Shown here in pieces: positions 27,018-34,928 of a DNA stretch of 64,000 bases. Below the pieces are notes generated by a model. The model saw only the letters and a list, made by a program, of their open reading frames with translations, was not told the DNA's origin and did no database searches. Source of the stretch: Massilia forsythiae (GTDB lineage Bacteria; Pseudomonadota; Gammaproteobacteria; Burkholderiales; Burkholderiaceae_D). Position 1 is the stretch's first letter. Each line of letters opens with the position of its first letter. The position numbers were made by a program, and so were the translations under genes. The stretch covers positions 3,224,001 through 3,288,000 of the forward strand of contig NZ_CP051685.1 in assembly GCF_012849555.1 (NCBI RefSeq), given 5' to 3'.

Positions 27018-27803
27018 ATGGGCTGGAAAGACGTATTCAGCTACGTGCGCGCCGCCGCCGCCGACAAGGGCGTGACGAAGAAAGAGGCGCGCGCCGACGA
27101 CGGCGTGCCGCTGGGCGCGCGCATCGGCAGCGTGGTGCAGCTGCAGGTGTCGCCGATCGTGCGCGCGCAGGGCGCCGGCTCGCTCGTCGCCATGCCGCAG
27201 CCCGGCGACACGCGCATCCTGGCGCTGTCGCAGCTGACCCTGCAGCCGGACACCGCGCTGTACCGCCTGTACCTGGCCACCGGCGATGCCGACGCCAAGG
27301 AGCGCTTCCTGCAGGTGCTGGAAGGCGACGGCGACCGGCCGGCCGAAGTGCTGTACTGCACCCAGCTGGCGCGCGTGATCCCGGAGACCGCGGAAGACCA
27401 GGATGCCTACACCGGCCAGGCCGGCTACGGCCTGGGCGACCAGGGCTACACCCTGTGGCGCGAGCAGCTGGCGGACACCCTGGACGACGCCACGCTGGCG
27501 GCCGCCTTCGGCGACGCCGACCGCCTCGACTACAGCCGCGACGCCGGATCGCCCGGCGCCGCCTTCGTCGCCCCGTTCCAGGGCCGCGAGACGCGCATCG
27601 ACGACGCGCAGGGCGTGCGCGGCCTGCGCCAGGAATTGTATTTCATGCCGTACGTGCGCCGCCTGCAGGACGGCACACGCGAGTACCTGCTGATCACGAC
27701 CGAGATCGTCGAAAGCGTCGATGGCGACGCTTCCAGGCGCGGCATCCACGTCGACTTCGTGATCGGCATTCCGATGGAACCGGAGCGCATCGTCGTCCAG
27801 TGA
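27018..27803 (+). CDS. DUF2491 family protein (YjfK-like)
   Basis: Cytoplasmic protein of 261 residues matching the DUF2491/YjfK family: VPLGARIGSVVQL near the N terminus and a C-terminal stretch with YFMPYVRRLQDGTREYLLITTEIVES and IHVDFVIGIPMEPERIVVQ. In enterobacteria yjfK is next to yjfJ, a PspA paralog, and the same adjacency is seen here with the following gene. The role is thought to be envelope-related but no biochemical activity is established. RBS AAAGGA. Confidence 0.78.
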   Translation: MGWKDVFSYVRAAAADKGVTKKEARADDGVPLGARIGSVVQLQVSPIVRAQGAGSLVAMPQPGDTRILALSQLTLQPDTALYRLYLATGDADAKERFLQVLEGDGDRPAEVLYCTQLARVIPETAEDQDAYTGQAGYGLGDQGYTLWREQLADTLDDATLAAAFGDADRLDYSRDAGSPGAAFVAPFQGRETRIDDAQGVRGLRQELYFMPYVRRLQDGTREYLLITTEIVESVDGDASRRGIHVDFVIGIPMEPERIVVQ

Positions 27804-27848
27804 TGGCATGGCGGCGCGCCGGCAGACTTTTCAACGAAAGGAACAGCA

Positions 27849-28646
27849 ATGAGCAATGCAAGCGGATGGGGACTGACTGCACGACTGGTGTCGAAACACT
27901 TCGGCGTCCTGGGCAACCGGATTTCGGAAGCCCTCGCCAACTTCGATCCCGAAACCGCCACCGAGGCCGACCGTGATCGCCTGGTCGAGACCCTGCGCGA
28001 AACCGCCAGGCTGCTGGCGACCGCGCGCGCCTCGTTCGACAAGGAGCACAACGACGTGGTCAGCCTGCAGAACCTGATCGCCAGCGACGAGCGCGCCGCC
28101 GACAAGCTGGCCGAGCGCCTGGCCGCCGGCACCATCTCGGAAGCCACGGTGACCATGTTCTGCGACGAGCTGGAAGCCAACAAGGCGCGCCTGCCGCAGG
28201 AAGTCCAGGAAGAGGCCGACGCCCGCGCCTACATGGACGAGCTGCAGAAGATCGTCGATGCGCTCGGCAAGCAGCTGGCCGACTTCGACGCCCAGGCGAA
28301 AAAGGCGATGCAGTCGCTGGCCGCCGCCAAGGCCCAGAAGGACCTCCAGGAAATGCGTATCGAGCGCCAGAGCCAGCTGGCCGGCCTGCACGGCATGCAG
28401 GGCAGCTCCACCGCGCTGAACGCGCTCACGCGCCGCGCCCAGGCGGTCAGCAACGAGGCGGCCGGCATGCGCATCGTCGCCGACATCGGCCAGAAGCCGC
28501 TCGACCAGCAGGCCGAACTGCAGGCGATCCGCGCCTCGGTGCACCAGCCGGACAACGGCGCGGAGAGCGCGCTGGATCGGTTGAAGCGCCTGTCGGGCAA
28601 GAGTGCGGGGCCGGTACCGTTGCTCGGCGAGACGAAGCCGGGCTGA
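27849..28646 (+). CDS. PspA/IM30-like coiled-coil protein (YjfJ-like)
   Basis: Protein of 265 residues, almost wholly helical, with heptad-rich segments over residues 40-190 (for example DKLAERLAAGTISEATV and LGKQLADFDAQAKKAMQSL). Layout and position after a YjfK homolog suggest a YjfJ/PspA-type membrane-associated ESCRT-like protein, but the N terminus is not the typical amphipathic PspA helix. It ends with a basic ALDRLKRLSGK segment. RBS GAAAGGA. It is the last gene before the repeat-filled gap. Confidence 0.6.
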   Translation: MSNASGWGLTARLVSKHFGVLGNRISEALANFDPETATEADRDRLVETLRETARLLATARASFDKEHNDVVSLQNLIASDERAADKLAERLAAGTISEATVTMFCDELEANKARLPQEVQEEADARAYMDELQKIVDALGKQLADFDAQAKKAMQSLAAAKAQKDLQEMRIERQSQLAGLHGMQGSSTALNALTRRAQAVSNEAAGMRIVADIGQKPLDQQAELQAIRASVHQPDNGAESALDRLKRLSGKSAGPVPLLGETKPG

Positions 28647-28648
28647 TT

Positions 28649-28781
28649 CCGTCTTCCCCGCGCAGGCGGGGACCCATACATTGCTACCAAGATCGAATAC
28701 GCCGCGTGGCCACGCAGCTGATCGATTTTTGATGCTCAGCATGGGTCAACGCCTCCGCGCACTACTGTCCAAGATAGTATT
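28649..28781. repeat. palindromic repeat pair 1
   Basis: Left arm 28649-28678 contains CCGCGCAGGCGGGGACCCAT. The right arm, 28733-28781, is a degenerate inverted copy starting GCTCAGCATGGGTC and continuing into GCGCACTACTGTCCAAGATA. Confidence 0.65.
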
Positions 28782-28794
28782 GCTGGCCTAAAAA

Positions 28795-28923
28795 CCGTCG
28801 TCCCCGCGGAGGCGGGGACCCATATTGAGCATCCACAGTTGGTATTTCTGAAATATCCCAGTTGCTTCACTGGTAATGAATTCTGTTGCTCAGTATGGGT
28901 CCCCCGCCTGCGCGGGAACGACG
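28795..28923. repeat. palindromic repeat pair 2
   Basis: Left arm 28795-28832 (GTCGTCCCCGCGGAGGCGGG then GACCCATATTGAGCA) and right arm 28887-28923 (TGCTCAGTATGGGTCCCCCG and on to GAACGACG) are inverted copies of about 36 bases flanking a roughly 54-base core. Confidence 0.75.
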
Positions 28924-28944
28924 AGCTATGGGTTAAAGCAGAGA

Positions 28945-29087
28945 TAACGATTATCTTGGACAGCAGTGCGCAGAGGCGGGGACCCATACCGAGCATCGGG
29001 AATCATCAGCCTGAAATTGTTGACAGACTAATCGAAGGAAATGGTTTCAGAAACTCAGCATGGGTCCCCGCCTGCGCGGGGACGACG
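28945..29087. repeat. palindromic repeat pair 3
   Basis: Left arm 28945-28996 and right arm 29053-29087 (CTCAGCATGGGTCCCCGCCT onward) repeat the design. The outer part of the left arm (TATCTTGGACAGCAGTGCGC) is also an inverted copy of the outer part of pair 1, so pairs 1 and 3 together form a larger inverted repeat. Confidence 0.7.
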
Positions 29088-29102
29088 GCGGCTTGTCCGC
29101 GC

Positions 29103-30050
29103 CTACTCCTCCGGCCGTATCCGCAGTGTCTCCTCAAAATGCGCGACCAGCGCCTGCACCTTCGGCACCTGCTGGCGGCGCTTCTGCCACACCAGGTGCA
29201 GCGGCAGGCCCTGCGTGGCCAGCGCCGGCAATACCTTGACCAGCCGGCCGTCGCGGATGCGCGGCGCCACCAGCCAGGTCGCCAGTTGCGCGATCCCCAG
29301 CCCGGCCTCCACCGCCGCCACCTGCGCCTCGGCCTGGCCCAGCACGATGCGGCCCTCGACGTGGCGGCGCGCCGGCGGCGAGCGTCCGTCGCCGACGAAC
29401 CAGGGGCTGGCGCTGCCGTCCGCGCGGCCGTACAGCACCGCGTCGTGCTCGAACAAGCGCTCCAGCGAATCCGGTTCGCCGTGGCGCGCCAGGTAGTCCG
29501 GCGCCGCGCAGAACACCAGTTCCTCGCTGCCCAGGTAGCGGTAGCCAAGCGTCGCCGGCCAGGCATCCGGCCCGCCGATGCGCACCACCACGTCCAGCCC
29601 GTCCTCGACCACGTCGACGAAGCGGTCGGTGAACGATACCTGCGGCGCGATGCGCGGGTGCGCGCGCGCAAAGGCCAGCAACGACGGGATGGCGTGCAGG
29701 CGCCCGAAGGTCGCCGGCATGTCCACGCGCAGGCGCCCGGACGGTTCGATGTGCTCGCTCGACAGGTCGCGTTCCGCCGTCTCCAGCTCTTCCAGCACGC
29801 GCACGCAGGCCGCGTAAAACAGTTCGCCGGCGTCGGTCATGGCCAGGCGCCGCGTGGTGCGGTCGAACAGCTGCTTGTGCAGGCGGCCTTCGAGCCGGGC
29901 GATGGCCTTGCCGACCGCGGAATTGGTCAGATTCAGGCGCTCGGCGGCGGCCGTGAAGCTGCCGGCTTCGGCGACGGCGACGAAGGTTTCCAGGCCTTTC
30001 AGGCGTTCGGCCGGCGTCATGGCCCGGTGGTTTTCGGAATTTTGTTCCAT
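29103..30050 (-). CDS. LysR-family transcriptional regulator
   Basis: LysR regulator of 315 residues with an N-terminal winged HTH (ETFVAVAEAGSFTAAAERL and NSAVGKAIARLEGRL) and a substrate-binding domain. The start is the ATG at 30050; an in-frame ATG at 30020 (MTPAERLKGLE) is an alternative nearer the usual family start. It is divergent from the MFS gene, the classic arrangement for a regulator of its neighbour. The 80-base gap is AT-rich. The inducer is unknown. Confidence 0.9.
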   Translation of the reverse strand: MEQNSENHRAMTPAERLKGLETFVAVAEAGSFTAAAERLNLTNSAVGKAIARLEGRLHKQLFDRTTRRLAMTDAGELFYAACVRVLEELETAERDLSSEHIEPSGRLRVDMPATFGRLHAIPSLLAFARAHPRIAPQVSFTDRFVDVVEDGLDVVVRIGGPDAWPATLGYRYLGSEELVFCAAPDYLARHGEPDSLERLFEHDAVLYGRADGSASPWFVGDGRSPPARRHVEGRIVLGQAEAQVAAVEAGLGIAQLATWLVAPRIRDGRLVKVLPALATQGLPLHLVWQKRRQQVPKVQALVAHFEETLRIRPEE

Positions 30051-30130
30051 AATAATGTGGAATTTATATCCAACATGAGAATCCTGTTCTTTTATACCAT
30101 GAGGCGAACTGCTTTATGGAATAAATAGCA

Positions 30131-31357
30131 ATGTCTCATTTGAAATCCGTTGATACGGGTGCCGGCGCCCGCCGTGACACCGCCGCCGCCGCCGCTGCTG
30201 GCAGCGCCGGTACCCTCCCGATCGTCATCCTGGCCGTGGCCGCGTTCGTCATCGTCACCACCGAATTCCTGATCGTCGGCCTGTTGCCGGCGCTGGCGCG
30301 CGACCTGCACATTTCCGCCGCCGCCGCCGGCCAGTTGGTGACCCTGTTCGCGGTCGTGGTCATGCTGTGCGGCCCGTTCCTGACCGCCTGGCTGGCGAAC
30401 GTCGACCGCAAGCGCCTGTTCGTCGCCATCCTGGTGCTGTTCGCCGGCGCCAACGCCCTGGCGGCGCTGGCGCCCAACCTGTGGGTGCTGGCCCTGGCGC
30501 GCCTGCTGCCGGCGCTGGCGCTGCCGGTATTCTGGGGCACGGCCAGCGAGACCGCCGCGCAGATCGCCGGACCGGGCCGGGCCGGGCGCGCCGTTTCCAC
30601 GGTCTACCTGGGCATCTCGGGCGCGATGCTGTTCGGTATCCCGCTCGGTACCCTGGCCGCCGACGCCATCGGCTGGCGCGGCGCCTTCGCGCTGCTGGCG
30701 GCCTTGTCGCTGGTGGTGGCGGTGCTGGTCGCCGCCAGCATGCCCACCGTGCGCGCCAGCACGCCGGTGGCCATGGGCGCCCAGGCGCGCATCTTGAAAA
30801 GCCCGTTCTTCCTGGCCAACGTGGCGCTGTCGGTCCTGGTGTTCACCGCCATGTTCACCGGCTACACCTACCTGGCCGCCATGCTGGAACAGGCGGCCGG
30901 CATCGCCCCGGCGCGGGTGGGCTGGTGGCTGATGGGCTTCGGCGCGGTCGGCCTGGTCGGCAACTGGCTGGGCGGCCTGTGGGTCGACCGCAAGCCGCTG
31001 GCCACCACGGCGCTGTTCTGCATCGTACTGGCGCTGGGCATGGCGGCCGTCATGCTGCTTGCCGACGTGCGCCCCGGCCCCGGCATCGGCTTCGTGCTGG
31101 CGCTGGCGGTGTGGGGCATCGCGAATACCGCGCTGTACCCGATCTGCCAGATCCGCGTGATGAAGGCCGCGTCCGGCGCGCAGGCGCTGGCCGGCACCAT
31201 CAACGTGTCGGCGGCCAACGGCGGCATCGCGCTGGGTGCGGCCATCGGCGGCGCCGCGGTGTCGGGCTGGGGCGCGGGACAGGTCGGCTACGTGGCGGCG
31301 GGCATCGCGCTGCTGGCCGCCGCGGTCGCCGCCACGCTGGCAGCCAACGCCAAGTAG
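30131..31357 (+). CDS. MFS transporter, DHA1 drug/sugar efflux type
   Basis: Twelve-helix major facilitator of 408 residues. Features are a TTEFLIVGLLPALARDLHIS start of TM1, an LANVDRKRLF loop 2-3 motif A variant, and helix 4-5 ALARLLPALALPVFWGTASE. It is most like AraJ/YdhP-type exporters. The first 28 residues are a polar/Ala extension. It is divergently paired with LysR and followed after 75 bases by the EthD gene, which suggests one inducible export/detoxification unit. The substrate is not predictable. Confidence 0.85.
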   Translation: MSHLKSVDTGAGARRDTAAAAAAGSAGTLPIVILAVAAFVIVTTEFLIVGLLPALARDLHISAAAAGQLVTLFAVVVMLCGPFLTAWLANVDRKRLFVAILVLFAGANALAALAPNLWVLALARLLPALALPVFWGTASETAAQIAGPGRAGRAVSTVYLGISGAMLFGIPLGTLAADAIGWRGAFALLAALSLVVAVLVAASMPTVRASTPVAMGAQARILKSPFFLANVALSVLVFTAMFTGYTYLAAMLEQAAGIAPARVGWWLMGFGAVGLVGNWLGGLWVDRKPLATTALFCIVLALGMAAVMLLADVRPGPGIGFVLALAVWGIANTALYPICQIRVMKAASGAQALAGTINVSAANGGIALGAAIGGAAVSGWGAGQVGYVAAGIALLAAAVAATLAANAK

Positions 31358-31432
31358 GGTGGACGTATGCCCCGCCGGCCATGTGCAAGCCGGCGTCCCC
31401 GATTTTGATCATCAAGTACAAGGAGATGCGAC

Positions 31433-32446
31433 ATGACCACCGATTTCGACCGCAGCGACAACCAGCACCGCCCGCCGTTGGGCGCCACCAGGGAGGCGGG
31501 CGACGCGCCGCTGATCGTCACGCCGACCTTCGTCAGCCGCGTCGACGATACCGCGCGCGGCGAACGGCCGCAGGATGCCGGGTCGTCGAAGAGCAGGCAC
31601 GGGCACGAGGTCCACTTCCCCAACTGGCGCCCGCACGCGCTGGCGCTGGAAGGCGACCCGAACCTGGCCTATGAACACTGGGACGAATACTGGCGCAAGG
31701 TGCACGGCCCGAAGTTCGCCTGGGACGAGCCGGGCAGCTCGTCGGCGCTGGTAGTGCGCTACGACCAGGTGCACCGCATCGCCTCGGGACCGTCGTCGTT
31801 CTTCGCGCCGCCGTACCGCGCGATGATCGGCGAGGACGGCAAGCTGCCTTCCGATCCGGAAAAGCGCGTGCCGGCCTACCGCCGTCCGCGCTGGGACGGC
31901 TTCGCCTACATCGCCTATGCCGAACGGGACGACATCGAGCGCACGCTGAAGCAGGACAAGTTCGACCGGCGCATCGTGGCCGACGAGCAGGTGGCGTTCC
32001 GCATGGTCACGCGCGAGATCACGCGCGAGTACATCCTGGTGCCGAGCGCGCGCCACCGCGACCCAATCAGCTTGGTCAAGATCCACGTGCGCCGCCCGGA
32101 ACTGTCGCGCGAGGCATTCCAGCGCCGGCTGCTAAAGGAGCATGCGGCGCTGGTGCTGGCCAGCCCGGCCACGCGCGCGCTGGTACGCCGCTACGCCCAG
32201 CTGCACAACATCGGCTCGACCCAGCACGACCCGGAAGGCAGCAAGATCGACGCGGTGTCGGTGCTGTCGTTCGCCTCGCTCAACGATGTCGAGGACTACC
32301 TGGTGAGCAGCGAGCACGCGGCGCTGCAGGCGTCCGAGGATGCGCTGGCGGGCGAGGGTTCCGAGTGGTGGACGGCGATCAACTACAGCGTGATCAACCG
32401 GCTGGGGCCGGAAGTGGCGACGCGCCTGCCGGACGAGACGCCCTGA
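31433..32446 (+). CDS. EthD-domain protein with two EthD-like modules
   Basis: Cytoplasmic protein of 337 residues. The first module carries the EthD-like signature HWDEYWRKVHGPKFAW (about residues 80-95), and a second dimeric alpha/beta-barrel-like module follows (SLVKIHVRRPELSREAFQRRL, about 205-300). EthD proteins assist or catalyse steps in aromatic or ether breakdown; the exact reaction is not established for this double form. RBS AAGGAG. Together with the MFS and LysR genes it looks like a detoxification locus. Confidence 0.75.
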   Translation: MTTDFDRSDNQHRPPLGATREAGDAPLIVTPTFVSRVDDTARGERPQDAGSSKSRHGHEVHFPNWRPHALALEGDPNLAYEHWDEYWRKVHGPKFAWDEPGSSSALVVRYDQVHRIASGPSSFFAPPYRAMIGEDGKLPSDPEKRVPAYRRPRWDGFAYIAYAERDDIERTLKQDKFDRRIVADEQVAFRMVTREITREYILVPSARHRDPISLVKIHVRRPELSREAFQRRLLKEHAALVLASPATRALVRRYAQLHNIGSTQHDPEGSKIDAVSVLSFASLNDVEDYLVSSEHAALQASEDALAGEGSEWWTAINYSVINRLGPEVATRLPDETP

Positions 32447-32518
32447 CGCGCGGCCGGCACACGAGATGCCCTGACGCGCGGCCGGCGCACGAGATGCCGT
32501 GACGCGCGGCTGGCGCGT
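32435..32518. repeat. 28-base tandem repeat, three copies
   Basis: Three copies of a 28-base unit beginning GAGAYGCCCTGACGCGCGGC. The first contains the last codons and the stop of the EthD gene; the third abuts the stop of the convergent DUF2145 gene. Copies differ at a few bases. Confidence 0.8.
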
Positions 32519-33435
32519 CAAGGATCCAGTGCGATCACCTCGTCGCCCGGCCGCGCCTCGCAGCCGGCGCCGAGCGGCTCCCAGCCGTGCCGCACCACGA
32601 TGTGGGCCTGGTCGTGGCACAGTTCCACGCGGCGCGCCGCCGGCGCCTGGCGCCGCACGAAGTCCTCGATGGTGGCCGGCAGGCTCACGTGCAATGCCAG
32701 CGCGTACAAATCGTCGGGCGGGTGGTCGTCCAGGTGCACCAGCGGCACGAACTGGCCGGCGAACAGGGCCAGGTGCGAGGGAATCCTGACGGTGGCGGCG
32801 CCGTAGCCCTGCGCGTGCAGCCAGGCCTGCGCAGCGGCGCGCGCCGTGGCGAGGCCGTCTCCCTCGTCGAGATGGCCCCAGGCATTGGCCAGCAGTTCCG
32901 CCACCCACTGGTTGCAGTTCTGGTAGCGCGTGCCGAACACGTAGGCATTGGCGCTGTAGCGGCCGGCCAGCAGCGCCAGCGCCAGGCGCTTGTCGGCGGC
33001 GGCGCGCGCCAGCGCGGCGGCCTGCTCCCCGGGCAGGAACAGCAGCGCCACGTGGCCGCGCAGCGGCGCGTCGGCGCCCAGCGCGAAGCCGGCGATGCCC
33101 TGGTCGAACAGGCGCGGACGCGATTCGTCGCAGGCGTAATACAGCTGGCGCACGTTCCAGGGCGCGTCGGCATCGTCCTTGATGGCGATGCCGGTGTGCG
33201 AATACACCAGGTCGAAGCGGCTCAGATCGGTGCCCGAGCGGGCGATCAGGGCGACCCGTTCGCCGGAGCGCGCCAGTTCCGTCTTGACCGCGGCGGCGAA
33301 GCGCAGCACGCGGTCCTGGTCGGCGGCGGTGATGTGGTCGGCGCGGTCGCAGAAGGTGGGCAGGCCGGCCCATGCCGGCGCGCCGGCGAGCAGGAAAAAC
33401 GCGGCCAGGGCGCCGGTGAACAGGCGCTTTAACAC
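32518..33435 (-). CDS. DUF2145 family secreted protein
   Basis: Protein of 305 residues in the DUF2145 family. I choose a GTG start at 33435, which gives a clean signal peptide (LKRLFTGALAAFFLLAGAPAWA); the frame stays open further upstream but that part does not look like protein. The mature region includes TRYQNCNQWVAELLANAW, a Cys-Asn-Gln-Trp motif reminiscent of papain-like/NlpC-type folds, and a later HIVVRHGW. Catalytic activity is not established for this family. Confidence 0.7.
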   Translation of the reverse strand: MLKRLFTGALAAFFLLAGAPAWAGLPTFCDRADHITAADQDRVLRFAAAVKTELARSGERVALIARSGTDLSRFDLVYSHTGIAIKDDADAPWNVRQLYYACDESRPRLFDQGIAGFALGADAPLRGHVALLFLPGEQAAALARAAADKRLALALLAGRYSANAYVFGTRYQNCNQWVAELLANAWGHLDEGDGLATARAAAQAWLHAQGYGAATVRIPSHLALFAGQFVPLVHLDDHPPDDLYALALHVSLPATIEDFVRRQAPAARRVELCHDQAHIVVRHGWEPLGAGCEARPGDEVIALDP

Positions 33436-33457
33436 GGGAAGAATTCTCGGACAGCGA

Positions 33458-33925
33458 TCAGATGGTGACCTGGCGCGACCCCAGTTCGCGGTACCAGTCG
33501 TTCTGCAGCGCCAGGAAGAACGGGCGCTGGGTGTCGGCATAGCCGAATTCGTAGCCGTATACGCGTTCGGTGACCTGCACCAGCTCGCCCGCGTTGACGG
33601 CGCGCTGGGCCAGGGCGCGGTCCGGTACGTCCAGGTAGAACTCCTGGGAACCGGCGCCGCCGTCGGCAGCGCGCAGGGTCATGCGCGTGGTGTCCGCCTT
33701 GGCGGGCGCGCGCGCGACGTCGATCACGCGGTACTGGCCGGCGGCCACGCGCTTGTCGCGGTTGGAGCTGTTGCTGGAGCCGCCGATCGAGTCGGAAATG
33801 CTGGCCGACGAAGCCGATCCCGCGCTGGACGCCGACGAGGCGACGCTGTCCGCATGCGCCGGCAGGGCGCAGGCGCCGGCGAACGTCAGGAAGCAGATCG
33901 CGCGGGAGATGTTGGAAATGGTCAT
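33458..33925 (-). CDS. small secreted protein of unknown function
   Basis: Protein of 155 residues with a signal peptide (about 1-25, PAHADS cleavage) and a Ser/Ala-rich linker (SSASSAGSASSASISDS), then a compact beta-rich domain ending QNDWYRELGSRQVTI. RBS GAGGACC precedes the ATG. It is 22 bases upstream of the DUF2145 gene on the same strand, so co-expression is likely. I recognise no family. Confidence 0.7.
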   Translation of the reverse strand: MTISNISRAICFLTFAGACALPAHADSVASSASSAGSASSASISDSIGGSSNSSNRDKRVAAGQYRVIDVARAPAKADTTRMTLRAADGGAGSQEFYLDVPDRALAQRAVNAGELVQVTERVYGYEFGYADTQRPFFLALQNDWYRELGSRQVTI

Positions 33926-34052
33926 GAAACGGTCCTCGATGTCGGCTGGGTCGCCTCATGGTACAGCGCCGCCGCCCGGCTGCAAAGATAGAGTGGCCAT
34001 TTGGCAAGAAAAGTGTTGCGCAATGAGCAAACGTTTGCGGCGTCGGCGCTGT

Positions 34053-34907
34053 TCAGCCAATGAACGAATCGAACTGCATGTCGAATTCCTGCAGCGCCTT
34101 TTGCGCGTTCTGCATCTTCTTGCGGAATTCCGGGCCGCGCTGCAGCGCCAGGCCGACCGCCAGCACGTCGATCACCACCAGGTAGGCCAGGCGCGCCGAG
34201 ATCGGCGTGTACGGGTCGGTGGCGAACACCAGGTCGATCGGGATCAGGCAGGTCGCCATGTCGGCCAATGCCGTGCCCGAGGGCGCCAGCACGATCACGT
34301 CGGCGCCGCCGCGCCGGGCCAGCTTGGCCGAGCGCACCAGGGCCGGGTTGTTGCCGCGCTGCGAGATCGCCACCAATGCGTCGCCTTCGCGCAGCAGGGC
34401 GGCGGCGATGGCGTGGATGGCCGGGTCGGTGTACGACACGGTCGGCACGCCCGAGCGGAAGAATTTGTGCTGGGCGTCGGCGGCGACGAAGCCGGACGAG
34501 CCCTGGCCGTAGAATTCGATCTTGTTGGCGCGCGACAAAATGTCGAGCGCCTTCTGGATCAGCTCGGGTTTCAGGTTGTTGCGCAGGTCGAGCAGGGTAT
34601 TGATCGAGCGGCTGCAGATTTTATTCACCAGGTCGGCCGCCAGGTCGTCCTGGGACGGTTGTTCGCTGTTGCCGGGCAGGGCCAGCGCCAGGCCCTGCGC
34701 CAGTTTCAGCTTGAACTCGTGCCAGCCGTCGTAGCCGAGCGTGCGGCAAAAGCGCACCACGGTCGGCTCGGACACCTGCGCGCTCTTGGCCAGCGCCGTG
34801 ATGTTGCGGCTGACCGTGGCGCCGGGCGCGGCCAGCACCGCCAGCGCGACCTTGCGCTCGGACTTCGAGAGCGAGTCGAGCTGGGTGCGGATCGAATCGA
34901 GGAGCAA
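34053..34907 (-). CDS. hexR: HexR, RpiR-family regulator of central carbon metabolism
   Basis: Transcription factor of 284 residues with an N-terminal RpiR HTH (NITALAKSAQVSEPTVVRFCRTLGY) and a C-terminal SIS sugar-phosphate domain (FYGQGSSGFVAADAQHKF, VAISQRGNNPAL). HexR proteins sense 2-keto-3-deoxy-6-phosphogluconate and repress Entner-Doudoroff genes. The start is TTG at 34907, supported by an AAGGA ribosome site 7-8 bases upstream and no ATG nearby. The gene follows zwf with a 21-base gap, and matching operator-like sites occur in front of zwf, pgi and edd in this window. Confidence 0.9.
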   Translation of the reverse strand: MLLDSIRTQLDSLSKSERKVALAVLAAPGATVSRNITALAKSAQVSEPTVVRFCRTLGYDGWHEFKLKLAQGLALALPGNSEQPSQDDLAADLVNKICSRSINTLLDLRNNLKPELIQKALDILSRANKIEFYGQGSSGFVAADAQHKFFRSGVPTVSYTDPAIHAIAAALLREGDALVAISQRGNNPALVRSAKLARRGGADVIVLAPSGTALADMATCLIPIDLVFATDPYTPISARLAYLVVIDVLAVGLALQRGPEFRKKMQNAQKALQEFDMQFDSFIG

Positions 34908-34928
34908 GGCGGATTCCTTCCGTCGCCG

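Larger units (their letters stand above)
28647..29102. other. 456-base gene-free gap made largely of paired palindromic repeats
   Basis: Between the PspA-like gene and the LysR gene I see no coding sequence. The gap is built from three head-to-head repeat pairs (arms listed separately) joined by short AT-richer linkers. Confidence 0.75.

Noticed and set aside
28649-29087. Possible CRISPR array because of recurring GC-rich repeats
   Set aside because: Repeat orientation alternates, spacing is irregular, arms pair as palindromes, and no cas genes are near.
30051-30067. ATAA-N8-TTAT dyad as LysR operator
   Set aside because: It is AT-rich chance-level symmetry and does not give the T-N11-A geometry; not strong enough to list as a site.
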